Position numbers and translations under genes: made by a program. A stretch of DNA of 64,000 nucleotides from positions 62,001 to 126,000 of the forward strand of contig JBNKVM010000067.1 of the NCBI GenBank assembly GCA_050299175.1, given 5' to 3'. Shown here piece after piece: positions 8,325 through 16,162 of this stretch (positions are counted from its first letter, which is position 1; each line of letters begins with the position of its first letter). Source of the DNA: JAPHTQ01 sp050299175 (GTDB lineage Bacteria; Pseudomonadota; Gammaproteobacteria; Thiohalomonadales; Thiohalomonadaceae). The notes below the pieces were generated by a model. It searched no databases. It saw nothing but the letters and a program-made list of their open reading frames with translations, and was not told the DNA's origin.

Positions 8325-9683
8325 TTAGACTTTCTCCCCGGAAGTGAGCGCTTCGACGACACGTTCCATGTGGCTGCTGCGTGAACCCTTGACCAGCACC
8401 GTGATATCCCTGTTCATTTGCGGTAACAGCGCATCAATAAGTTGTTGTTGCTGTTGAAAGAAAAATCCGTTGTCGCCGAAGGCCTCGCTCGCCGCACGGC
8501 TCAGCTCGCCGGTGGCATAGAGGCGATCGATACCCAGCTCGCGTGCATCCCGCCCCACCTGGCGGTGTAGTTCGTCCGCTTCTGCACCCAGTTCGGCCAT
8601 GTCGCCCATCACAAACAGACGAGTACCGCCACAACCTGCCAGAACCTCAAGTCCTGCACGCATGGAAGAAGGATTGGCGTTGTAGCTGTCGTCAAGCACC
8701 GTGGCACCGTTGATACCGCTGCGCTTATGCAGTCGCCCGGAAACCGGCGCCATGTGATGCAGTCCCTCAGCGATCTGTTCCAGATCGATACCCAGGGCAA
8801 TCCCGGCGGAGATCGCGGCCAGCGCATTCATGATGTTGTGGCGTCCCGGCAGCGGCAGGCTGAGATGGAACTCACCCAACGGAGAAAGCACTTCCAGTTC
8901 GCTGCCATTGATGTCGCCCATGCCGCGCACACCGACATCGGCGCGGTTCTGCAGGCCGAAGGTAATGGTGCGATGACCAGCGCTCAGCTCGCTCCAGAGA
9001 CCGGCGAAGGGGTCGTCGGCGTTGATAATCGCCACCCCGTCTTCGACCAGACCGTGGTAGATCTCGCCCTTGGCCCGAGCCACCTCGGCGACCGCGCCAA
9101 AACCCTCCAGATGGGCGGCACCCGCATTGGTGATAATCGCTACCTGCGGCCGGGTTAGCCCGGTGAGGTATTCGATCTCACCGATGTGATTTGCCCCCAT
9201 CTCGATCACGCCGTAGTCGTGCTCGGCGGTGAGACGCAGCAGGGTTAGCGGTAAACCGATGAGGTTGTTCTTGTTACCGCGGGTCGCCAGCGTGTTGCCT
9301 GCACGGCCAAAAATCGCCGCGCACATCTCCTTGGTGGTGGTCTTGCCGTTGCTGCCGGTAATCGCCACCAGGAGGGTACCCAGTTGCTGGCGCCAGGCAG
9401 CAGCCAGTTTACCCATGGCCTGAAGGGTGTCGGACACCAGCAGTTGCGGGATATCCAGATCCAGTTGCCGCTCCACCAGTGCCGCGGCGGCTCCAGCGTC
9501 GAGCGCGGCCTGCACGTGGTCGTGACCATCGTGGTTCGGCCCTTTGAGGGCGACAAACAGCATCCCCGCTTCGATGTCACGGGTATCGCTACTCACACCG
9601 TGGAATTCACGGTCGGTGCCGTTGAGGGTGGCACCGGCCCATTGGGCAGCCCGGGAAAGCGTAGTGCGAATACCTTCAGCCAC
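8325..9683 (-). CDS. murF: UDP-MurNAc-tripeptide--D-Ala-D-Ala ligase
   Basis: 452 residues from a GTG at 9683 (VAEGIRTTLSRAAQWAGA). This start is chosen because GAGGAGGT lies about 5-6 bases upstream of it, although a longer ATG reading exists inside murE. MurF adds the D-Ala-D-Ala dipeptide made by DdlB. The ATP loop is AITGSNGKTTTKEMCAAIF, followed by NKNNLIGLPLTLLRL, GVIEMGANHIGEIEYLTGL, PGRHNIMNALAAISAG and DDSYNANPSSMRAGLEVL. The start overlaps the murE stop by 8 bases. Confidence 0.95.
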   Translation of the reverse strand: MAEGIRTTLSRAAQWAGATLNGTDREFHGVSSDTRDIEAGMLFVALKGPNHDGHDHVQAALDAGAAAALVERQLDLDIPQLLVSDTLQAMGKLAAAWRQQLGTLLVAITGSNGKTTTKEMCAAIFGRAGNTLATRGNKNNLIGLPLTLLRLTAEHDYGVIEMGANHIGEIEYLTGLTRPQVAIITNAGAAHLEGFGAVAEVARAKGEIYHGLVEDGVAIINADDPFAGLWSELSAGHRTITFGLQNRADVGVRGMGDINGSELEVLSPLGEFHLSLPLPGRHNIMNALAAISAGIALGIDLEQIAEGLHHMAPVSGRLHKRSGINGATVLDDSYNANPSSMRAGLEVLAGCGGTRLFVMGDMAELGAEADELHRQVGRDARELGIDRLYATGELSRAASEAFGDNGFFFQQQQQLIDALLPQMNRDITVLVKGSRSSHMERVVEALTSGEKV

Positions 9684-11184
9684 GGCGCACCTCCTCACCC
9701 AGCAGACGAGCCACTTCGACCCGGTCGCTGTAAGGAATAATTTGATCACCGATCTTCTGTTCGTTCTCGTGGCCCTTGCCCGCTACCAGGATTACGTCCC
9801 CGACATGGGAAAGCTCAATCGCATGGGCAATCGCCTGGGTACGGTCGCGATTGATGTAGACCGCGTCCGGCTCCATGGTGCCGCCGATGATCTGCTCGAT
9901 GATGGAATAGGGATCTTCGTTGCGCGGATTGTCGTCGGTCACCACCACGCTATCCGCCTGCTGCTCGGCGATACGCCCCATCAGCGGTCGCTTCTCCCGA
10001 TCCCGATCGCCACCACAACCGAAGATGCACCACAGCCGTTCACTAGTATGTTCGCGCAGGGCCAACAGGGCATTTTCCAGCGCATCGGGGGTGTGGGCGT
10101 AATCGACTACCACCAGCGGCTTGTCGCCTCCGCCAAAGGCCTCCATCCGACCCGGTACCGTGGTCACTTGCGCCAGCCGTGCCAGCGCATCATTGAACTC
10201 ATACCCCAACGCCAGCAGGGCGCCGCAGGCAGCCAACAGGTTGGCGGCGTTAAAGCGACCCAGCAGGCCGGTTTTCAACACACCGCTCTGGTCGTTGTAG
10301 TGCACACTCATGCGCAGACCGCTGCCATCCAGTTGCAGATTGTCGCCGCGCAGTTTCGCCTCGCCGTTCAGGCTGTAGCTGATCGCCTCGACACCCTGGG
10401 GCAGGCTGTTCAACCACTCCCGACCAACCGGGTCGTCGGCATTGATCACGGCATGTTTCACCGCAGGGAAATGGAGCAGGCGCTGCTTGGCCTCGGCATA
10501 GCTGGCCATGTCGCCGTGATAATCGAGGTGTTCGTGGCTCAGGTTGGTGAACACCGCCACATCGAAGTGGACCCCGTTGACCCGTCCCTGATCGAGGGCG
10601 TGGGAGGAGACCTCCATCGCCACGTGCCGGGCACCGGCGTCACTCATCTCCGCCAGTTGCCGTTGCAGGCTGACCGCATCGGGAGTGGTGTGTCCGGTAT
10701 CGGCGAGTTGACCGAAGAGCCCACTGCCGAGGGTACCGACCACGCCACAGGATGAGTCCTGGCTGATCGCCTGAGCGATAAACTGGCTCACCGAAGTCTT
10801 GCCGTTGGTGCCGGTAATGCCGATAACCTGCATCGTTTCCGAGGGCTCGCCGTAGAAACGGGCTGCCAGTGCACTGGCATGCCAGTGCAAATCTTCCACC
10901 TCGAAAACGGGAACGGTGACATCGCTTAAATTATGTCCGCGGGTGATCTCACCCGGCTCCAACGCGATCGCTACCGCGCCGCGCTCGATGGCATCATCGA
11001 TAAAGCGCACGCCGTGTTGTGCGGTCCCGGCACATGCGAGGAACAGCTCGCCCGGCTGCAGCAAACGGCTGTTCAACGCCAGACCGTTCACACTGAGTTG
11101 CGGTACGCGTTCCAGATCGACAAAACCTGCAAACAGGGTTTGCAGGTCCATTCCGGTAGGGGTGATACGCAGGGCGCTCATCAT
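9676..11184 (-). CDS. murE: UDP-MurNAc-L-Ala-D-Glu--meso-diaminopimelate ligase
   Basis: 502 residues. MurE adds the third stem residue. The ATP loop is GITGTNGKTSVSQFIAQA, followed by GHTTPDAVSLQRQLAEM, AMEVSSHALDQGRVNG and FTNLSHEHLDYHGDM, where the Lys/His region of Mur ligases falls. Near the C-terminus is VVTDDNPRNEDP, the DNPR-type motif that selects meso-diaminopimelate over lysine, so the organism is expected to have DAP-type peptidoglycan. It overlaps ftsI by 4 bases at its start and murF by 8 at its end. Confidence 0.97.
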   Translation of the reverse strand: MMSALRITPTGMDLQTLFAGFVDLERVPQLSVNGLALNSRLLQPGELFLACAGTAQHGVRFIDDAIERGAVAIALEPGEITRGHNLSDVTVPVFEVEDLHWHASALAARFYGEPSETMQVIGITGTNGKTSVSQFIAQAISQDSSCGVVGTLGSGLFGQLADTGHTTPDAVSLQRQLAEMSDAGARHVAMEVSSHALDQGRVNGVHFDVAVFTNLSHEHLDYHGDMASYAEAKQRLLHFPAVKHAVINADDPVGREWLNSLPQGVEAISYSLNGEAKLRGDNLQLDGSGLRMSVHYNDQSGVLKTGLLGRFNAANLLAACGALLALGYEFNDALARLAQVTTVPGRMEAFGGGDKPLVVVDYAHTPDALENALLALREHTSERLWCIFGCGGDRDREKRPLMGRIAEQQADSVVVTDDNPRNEDPYSIIEQIIGGTMEPDAVYINRDRTQAIAHAIELSHVGDVILVAGKGHENEQKIGDQIIPYSDRVEVARLLGEEVRRG

Positions 11185-12905
11185 TGGCTGCCCCCCGTCA
11201 GGGCCGCCACCCTGACCCCTTTGTAACTATCCAGATCGTCCGGCGGCACATCGAGCAGACGTAACGCCCCCTCCATCACTCGACCAAAGACCGGTGCGGA
11301 GATGACCCCGCCATAGTATTCGCCGTCGTCGGGACTATCCACCACCACCACCATCGCCAGTCGAGGTTTACTCACCGGTGCCAACCCGGCAAACACCGAG
11401 TAATAGTTGTCTTCGTTGTAACCACCGCCGCTCGCCTTGCGCACCGTGCCAGTCTTACCGGCAACCCGATAACCGGCGACCTGGGCGCGGGTGCCGGTGC
11501 CGCCCTTCTGTACTACCGCCTCTAGCATCTTGCGCACTTCGCGTGCCACTTCCGGGGCAATCACCTGGCGCGCTTCCGGCAACTGCTCGCGATTACGTTT
11601 GAGGAAGCTGATCGGACGCTGTTTACCATCGGCGGCCAGTGCAGCGTAGGCGTTGGCCAGCTGCAGACTAGTCACTGAAAGACCGTAGCCGTAGGAGACG
11701 GTGGCACGTTCTGCCTGGCCCCAGTCCTGATAGGCGTCGAGCAGACCGGCGGCCTCACCGGGGAAACCGCTGCCGGTGTCGTAACCAAAACCGAAGCGGA
11801 CAAAAGTATCCCAAAGACGCTGCGGTTTGAGTGACAGGGCGATACGGCTGGCGCCGACGTTACTCGATTTTTTGATCACCGTGGCCACATCGATGAGGCC
11901 GTAGTTGTGCGCATCACGGATGGTAAAGCCGGCCAGTTTGAGCATCCCGGGTGCAGTGTTGACCGGGGTATGCGGACGATACTTGCCACTCTCCAGCGCC
12001 GCGGCGATGGTGAAAGGTTTCATCGTCGAACCGGGTTCGAACAGATCGGTGACCGCGCGATTGCGGAAACGGGCACTATCAAGATCACCACGATTGTTGG
12101 GGTTGTAGGCAGGCTGATTGACCATCGCCAGAATCTCACCGGTGGTTACATCGAGCAGCACCAGCGAACCGGCACGGGCGTGATGATGATTCACCGCCGC
12201 CTTGAGCTCGCGATAGGCGAGATACTGAATACGTTGATCGAGACTCAGTTGCAGGTCTTCACCGTGGCGCGGATCGCTGATGCTCTCCACGTTCTCGACC
12301 ACCTGACCCAGACGGTCCTTGATCACCCGCTTGCTGCCCGGTGTGCCGCGCAGGGTTTCGTCCATCATCAACTCAATGCCTTCCTGGCCACTGTCGTCGA
12401 TATTGGTGAAACCGACCACGTGGGCCGCCACCTCCCCCATCGGGTAATAGCGACGATACTCAGGCTGTAGCGAAACACCGGGTACGCCCAACGCCATTAC
12501 CTTCTCCGCCAGTTCAGGATTGACGTGGCGACGCAGGTAGACAAACGCCTTCTCCATCCGTCCGGCGAGCAGCTTCTCCAGATAGCCTGTCGGCAGTTCC
12601 AGCTGTTTGGACAGTTCTGGCCAGCGTCCCCGTGCGATCGCCAGTTCCTGCGGATTGGCCCAGACCGACTCCACCGGGGTACTGATGGCCATCGGTTCGC
12701 CATTGCGATCGGTAATCATGCCGCGGTGCGCCGGGATCTCCACCACCCGCAGATAGCGCGCATCGCCCTGCCCCTGCAGGAACTCACGCTGGTTGAGGTT
12801 CAGGTCCCCCATACGCAACAGCAACGCAGCGACACCCAGCAACAACAGCAGCTTGACGAAGCGCTGCCGCTGGGGATAACCGACACTGTAGTTTTCGCGA
12901 CTCAT
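11181..12905 (-). CDS. ftsI: Septal peptidoglycan transpeptidase FtsI (PBP3)
   Basis: 574 residues from the ATG at 12905 (MSRENYSVGYPQRQRF), which gives the 4-base overlap with ftsL; longer readings run into ftsL. A cytoplasmic tail is followed by one membrane anchor (FVKLLLLLGVAALLLRMG), a PBP dimerisation domain (about residues 50-210), and a transpeptidase domain. The three active-site motifs are present: SxxK in EPGSTMKPFTIAAALE, SxN in IKKSSNVGASRIALS, and KTG in RVAGKTGTVRKASGG. It cross-links septal peptidoglycan with FtsW as partner. The length is normal. Confidence 0.96.
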   Translation of the reverse strand: MSRENYSVGYPQRQRFVKLLLLLGVAALLLRMGDLNLNQREFLQGQGDARYLRVVEIPAHRGMITDRNGEPMAISTPVESVWANPQELAIARGRWPELSKQLELPTGYLEKLLAGRMEKAFVYLRRHVNPELAEKVMALGVPGVSLQPEYRRYYPMGEVAAHVVGFTNIDDSGQEGIELMMDETLRGTPGSKRVIKDRLGQVVENVESISDPRHGEDLQLSLDQRIQYLAYRELKAAVNHHHARAGSLVLLDVTTGEILAMVNQPAYNPNNRGDLDSARFRNRAVTDLFEPGSTMKPFTIAAALESGKYRPHTPVNTAPGMLKLAGFTIRDAHNYGLIDVATVIKKSSNVGASRIALSLKPQRLWDTFVRFGFGYDTGSGFPGEAAGLLDAYQDWGQAERATVSYGYGLSVTSLQLANAYAALAADGKQRPISFLKRNREQLPEARQVIAPEVAREVRKMLEAVVQKGGTGTRAQVAGYRVAGKTGTVRKASGGGYNEDNYYSVFAGLAPVSKPRLAMVVVVDSPDDGEYYGGVISAPVFGRVMEGALRLLDVPPDDLDSYKGVRVAALTGGSQ

Positions 12906-13165
12906 GGGCGTACGATCACCACTGATCCGGGAGAAGGAATCACCATATCCAGCTTGTCGCTGGCGGCCTGTTCGATACGACCGTGGGTGGCCCAGGTGCT
13001 CTGCTCCAATTGCAACCGTCCCCACTCCGCATTCAGGTTGTCGCGCACGCTCAACAACTCCTCCATCTCGACGAACAGCTTGCGCGAGGTGTGGGTACTG
13101 AACACCACCGCCAGGGCGGTGGCGAAAACCAGGGCGGCCAGACCGCCAAGTAGTGCACGCATCAT
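12902..13165 (-). CDS. ftsL: Cell division protein FtsL
   Basis: 87 residues: a short bitopic protein with an N-terminal membrane segment (ALLGGLAALVFATALAVVFS) and a periplasmic heptad-rich part (LFVEMEELLSVRDNLNAEWG, LQLEQSTWATHGRIEQAA) expected to pair with FtsB. Sequence conservation in FtsL is low, so the call rests on size, topology and its position between rsmH and ftsI, with 4-base overlaps on both sides. The final MVIPSPGSVVIVRP tail is typical of the gammaproteobacterial form. Confidence 0.9.
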   Translation of the reverse strand: MMRALLGGLAALVFATALAVVFSTHTSRKLFVEMEELLSVRDNLNAEWGRLQLEQSTWATHGRIEQAASDKLDMVIPSPGSVVIVRP

Positions 13166-14100
13166 TGCTTTAACCTCTCCGCCACGCGCAGCACAGCGCT
13201 CCGCGAACGTGGATTACTGGCCAGTTCTTCCTTACCGGCACGAATGTCTTTGCCCACGGCACGCAGGCGGCGATTGAATTGCGCCTCGGTCACTGGCAGG
13301 TCAGGCGGAAACTCGCCGCCACGGGCCTCATCACGGATGAAGCGCTTAACCCGGCGGTCCTCCAACGAGTGGAAGCTGATCACGGCCAGACGTCCGCCTG
13401 GTGCCAGCATCTCTACCGACTGTGTCAGTACCTGCTCCAAGTCTTTCAACTCCGAGTTGATGAAAATCCGAATGGCCTGAAAACTGCGCGTCGCCGGGTT
13501 TTTATCCTTCTCCCATTTCGGGTTGGCTTCGGCGACGATCTTCGCCAGCCGCGCAGTAGTGGTGATAGGGCTCTGCTCACGCTGCTGCACGATGGCGCGG
13601 GCGATACGTTTGGCGAAACGTTCTTCGCCGTACTCTTTCAGGACGCTGGCGATCTCCGCTTCCTTTGCCTGCGCCAGCCACTCGGCGGCGCTGAGTCCGT
13701 TATCCGGATCCATGCGCATATCCAGCGGGCCATCGTGGCTGAAGCTGAAACCGCGCTCGGGATCGTCCAGTTGGGGGGATGAGACCCCTAGGTCGAGCAA
13801 TATGCCGTCGACCTTGCCCATCCAGCCGCGCTGTTCCGCTTCCCGTCCCAGCATGGTGAAGCTCCCCCGCACAATGGCGAATCGTGGGTCTCCGGCAAAT
13901 CGTTGCCGGGCTACTTCCACCGCCTGCGGGTCCTTGTCTATCGCCAGCAGACGGCCTTTGTCATTCAGCTGCTGCAAAATAGCCGCGCTATGTCCACCCC
14001 GACCGAAAGTACCGTCCAGGTAGATTCCGTCCGGGCGTATGTTCAACGCCGCCAGCACCTCATCGAACAGTACCGGGCGGTGTTCCAGCTGCTTCTCCAT
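13162..14100 (-). CDS. rsmH: 16S rRNA (cytosine(1402)-N4)-methyltransferase
   Basis: 312 residues. RsmH (MraW) methylates N4 of C1402 in the ribosomal P site; RsmI, also in this window, modifies the 2'-O of the same base. Motifs are HRPVLFDEVLAALNI, the SAM-binding YLDGTFGRGGHSAAILQQ, DGILLDLGVSSPQLDDPERG, FSFSHDGPLDMRMDPD and RLAVISFHSLEDRRVKRF. It follows mraZ by 2 bases and overlaps ftsL by 4. Confidence 0.97.
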   Translation of the reverse strand: MEKQLEHRPVLFDEVLAALNIRPDGIYLDGTFGRGGHSAAILQQLNDKGRLLAIDKDPQAVEVARQRFAGDPRFAIVRGSFTMLGREAEQRGWMGKVDGILLDLGVSSPQLDDPERGFSFSHDGPLDMRMDPDNGLSAAEWLAQAKEAEIASVLKEYGEERFAKRIARAIVQQREQSPITTTARLAKIVAEANPKWEKDKNPATRSFQAIRIFINSELKDLEQVLTQSVEMLAPGGRLAVISFHSLEDRRVKRFIRDEARGGEFPPDLPVTEAQFNRRLRAVGKDIRAGKEELASNPRSRSAVLRVAERLKQ

Positions 14101-14102
14101 CG

Positions 14103-14564
14103 TCAGAGGGAGAGGTTCTGCAGCTCCGGCGGCAACTCACCGTCAACTACGGTCTCATCCGCCAGCCAGTTATCACGCTGCGCATTCCACAGCGCCGCGT
14201 CCCAAAGTTCGAATTTTTTGCCCTGGCCGATCAGCACCACCTGCTTGTCGAGGTTGGCGTACTGACGCAGCGGCGGGGGCAGCAACAGACGACCGTTGCC
14301 GTCCATCTCCACGTCGGTGGCGTGGCCCATCAGCAGGCGTTGAACCCGGCGGGCCTGAGGATTGAAGCTGGGCAGGGAGTCGAGTTTTTGTTCGATGGCT
14401 TCCCATTCGGGCAGGGGATAGAGGAGCAGGCAGCGTTCATCGGTATCGATGGTGATCACCAGTCGACCCTCGCTGCGCTCGATCAGACGCTCACGGTAAC
14501 GCGTCGGCATCGCCATGCGCCCCTTGGCATCCAGATTGAGTTCTGTCACTCCCCGAAACAACAC
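14103..14564 (-). CDS. mraZ: Transcriptional regulator MraZ
   Basis: 153 residues from a GTG at 14564, with AGGAG nine bases upstream. MraZ is an AbrB/SpoVT-fold DNA-binding protein that represses the dcw promoter and binds repeated TGGGN boxes. Both conserved DxxxR half-motifs are present: NLDAKGRMAMPTRYRERL (about residues 10-27) and EMDGNGRLLLPPPLRQYA (about 80-97). It is the first gene of the cluster, and its expected operator lies immediately upstream (14595-14619), which supports autoregulation. Confidence 0.96.
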   Translation of the reverse strand: MLFRGVTELNLDAKGRMAMPTRYRERLIERSEGRLVITIDTDERCLLLYPLPEWEAIEQKLDSLPSFNPQARRVQRLLMGHATDVEMDGNGRLLLPPPLRQYANLDKQVVLIGQGKKFELWDAALWNAQRDNWLADETVVDGELPPELQNLSL

Positions 14565-14594
14565 TTAGCGGCTCTCCTAGTTAGTGAAGCCTTA

Positions 14595-14619
14595 CTCCAC
14601 TTTGATCCACTTTGTCCCA
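14595..14619 (-). promoter_or_regulatory. MraZ operator: three TGGNN boxes at 10-bp spacing
   Basis: On the reverse strand the pentamers TGGGA (14615-14619), TGGAT (14605-14609) and TGGAG (14595-14599) repeat exactly every 10 bases; the first two are each followed by CAAAG. This matches the known MraZ site design of repeated TGGGN boxes with 5-base spacers. It lies between the -10 element and the mraZ start, where bound protein would block transcription initiation. Confidence 0.85.
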
Positions 14620-14628
14620 CATTTGTAC

Positions 14629-14658
14629 ACTATATGAAGCGGAAAGCCGTAATGTCAA
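14629..14658 (-). promoter_or_regulatory. Sigma70-type promoter of the mraZ/dcw cluster
   Basis: Reverse strand: TTGACA (14653-14658), an 18-base spacer, then TATAGT (14629-14634). The expected start site is near 14622, directly in front of the MraZ boxes. No comparably strong promoter was seen inside the tightly overlapping cluster. Confidence 0.75.
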
Positions 14659-14748
14659 GCTAATTCAGGGACGGAAATAGAAAATTCCTGCTTATTTCAC
14701 AATAACTTACGAAAAGTGGAGCCCGGTGGGAGGAATGCGTGAAGGAGG

Positions 14749-14770
14749 TCAAAAAAAGAGCTTTTTTTGA
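14749..14770. repeat. Perfect A/T-rich inverted repeat between rnpB and mraZ
   Basis: TCAAAAAAAG, then AG, then CTTTTTTTGA: ten-base arms with a two-base centre, perfect. It lies between the end of rnpB (about 14829) and the mraZ promoter (14658). It could be a protein site or an A-tract element. It lacks the G+C-rich stem of an intrinsic terminator. Confidence 0.6.
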
Positions 14771-14828
14771 TCAAAATGTTGGGGGTGGAACTTAAAGTAA
14801 AGTCTCAAGATCGGGGAGAAAAAAGAGG

Positions 14829-15193
<365 letters not shown>

Positions 15194-15221
15194 AAGATAC
15201 CCGTTACCGGGAAAGATTCAA
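15194..15221 (-). promoter_or_regulatory. Candidate rnpB promoter
   Basis: Reverse strand: TTGAAT (15216-15221), a 16-base spacer, then TATCTT (15194-15199), placed a few bases upstream of the predicted mature 5' end of RNase P RNA. It lies in the 40-base gap after the rsmI stop. The spacing is slightly short, so this is a moderate call. Confidence 0.45.
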
Positions 15222-15235
15222 TCAATAAGTGGCTG

Positions 15236-16081
15236 TTATGGCTGTTTTTTCTGTAGCAAGTATTGGTAGAGGTGATTTTTCCGCCCGCCACTGATCCGCG
15301 CCGCCAGCGCCGCCGCCTGTTTCAGCGGCAACTCCTCCGCCAATATCTCAGCAATGCGCTCACCTTCACGGTCTTCCTCCTCCGCAGCTGTGGGCGCTCC
15401 GTGCAGTAGCAGTACGAACTCCCCCTTTTGCTGGTTGGCATCTCCCACCACCCACTGCGCCAGTTCCCCCAGGGTGGCATGGCGGATGGTCTCGAAGGTC
15501 TTGGTCAGCTCCCGCGCCAATACCGCCTCCCGTTCGGCACCGAAAGCCGTCACCATATCGGCGAGGCTGTCGACAATACGGTGCGGCGATTCGTAGAACA
15601 CCAGGGTCCGCGACTCGTCGCGTAGCGCTTCCAGCTGTTTAAGGCGTGGCCCCGACTTGGCCGGGAGGAACCCCTCAAAGCAAAAGCGGTCTGTAGGCAG
15701 GCCACTGGCGGAGAGCGCGGCGATCAGGGCACTGGGACCGGGCACCGGGACCACTTTCAGCCCCGCCAGTTGGGCATCGCGCACCAGCACGTAGCCCGGA
15801 TCACTAATTAAAGGTGTCCCGGCATCGGAGATCAGGGCGATGGACTCGCCTTGCTGCAGACGCTCAAGCAGCACGCCGCTGCGTTCACGTTCGTTGTGCT
15901 CATGCAGGGAAAAGAGTGGTGTGGTAACGGAGAAGTGGCGCAGCAACCCGGCACTATGACGGGTGTCCTCGGCGGCGATACAGTCCACCTGATTCAGGAT
16001 ATCCACGGCCCGTGGAGTAAGATCGCCGAGATTTCCGATAGGTGTCGCAACAATGTAAAGGACACCCGCTTCAATTGACAC
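15236..16081 (-). CDS. rsmI: 16S rRNA (cytidine(1402)-2'-O)-methyltransferase
   Basis: 281 residues from a GTG at 16081 with GAGGTGA just upstream; a longer in-frame ATG reading has no family similarity. RsmI methylates the ribose of C1402, pairing functionally with RsmH. The tetrapyrrole-methylase fold is clear: LYIVATPIGNLGDLTPRAVD, AAEDTRHSAGLLRHF, ALISDAGTPLISDPGYVLVR, PVPGPSALIAALSASGLP, and TLVFYESPHRIVDSLADM. It is divergent from lpoA, as the homologues yraL and yraM are in E. coli. Confidence 0.96.
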   Translation of the reverse strand: MSIEAGVLYIVATPIGNLGDLTPRAVDILNQVDCIAAEDTRHSAGLLRHFSVTTPLFSLHEHNERERSGVLLERLQQGESIALISDAGTPLISDPGYVLVRDAQLAGLKVVPVPGPSALIAALSASGLPTDRFCFEGFLPAKSGPRLKQLEALRDESRTLVFYESPHRIVDSLADMVTAFGAEREAVLARELTKTFETIRHATLGELAQWVVGDANQQKGEFVLLLHGAPTAAEEEDREGERIAEILAEELPLKQAAALAARISGGRKNHLYQYLLQKKQP

Positions 16082-16103
16082 TGCGTCACCTCGCCAAGAT
16101 ACT
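16075..16103 (+). promoter_or_regulatory. Candidate promoter for lpoA-yraN-diaA-dolP
   Basis: TTGACA (16075-16080), 17 bases, then GATACT (16098-16103), about 60 bases before the lpoA ATG. It overlaps the first codons of the divergent rsmI. The -35 is a perfect match and the spacing is ideal; the -10 has four of six consensus bases. Confidence 0.5.
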
Positions 16104-16162
16104 GTGCAATTTGCAGAACACCCGGCAGTTTCCGGGCGCAAGATAGCGGAACATATCATCCC

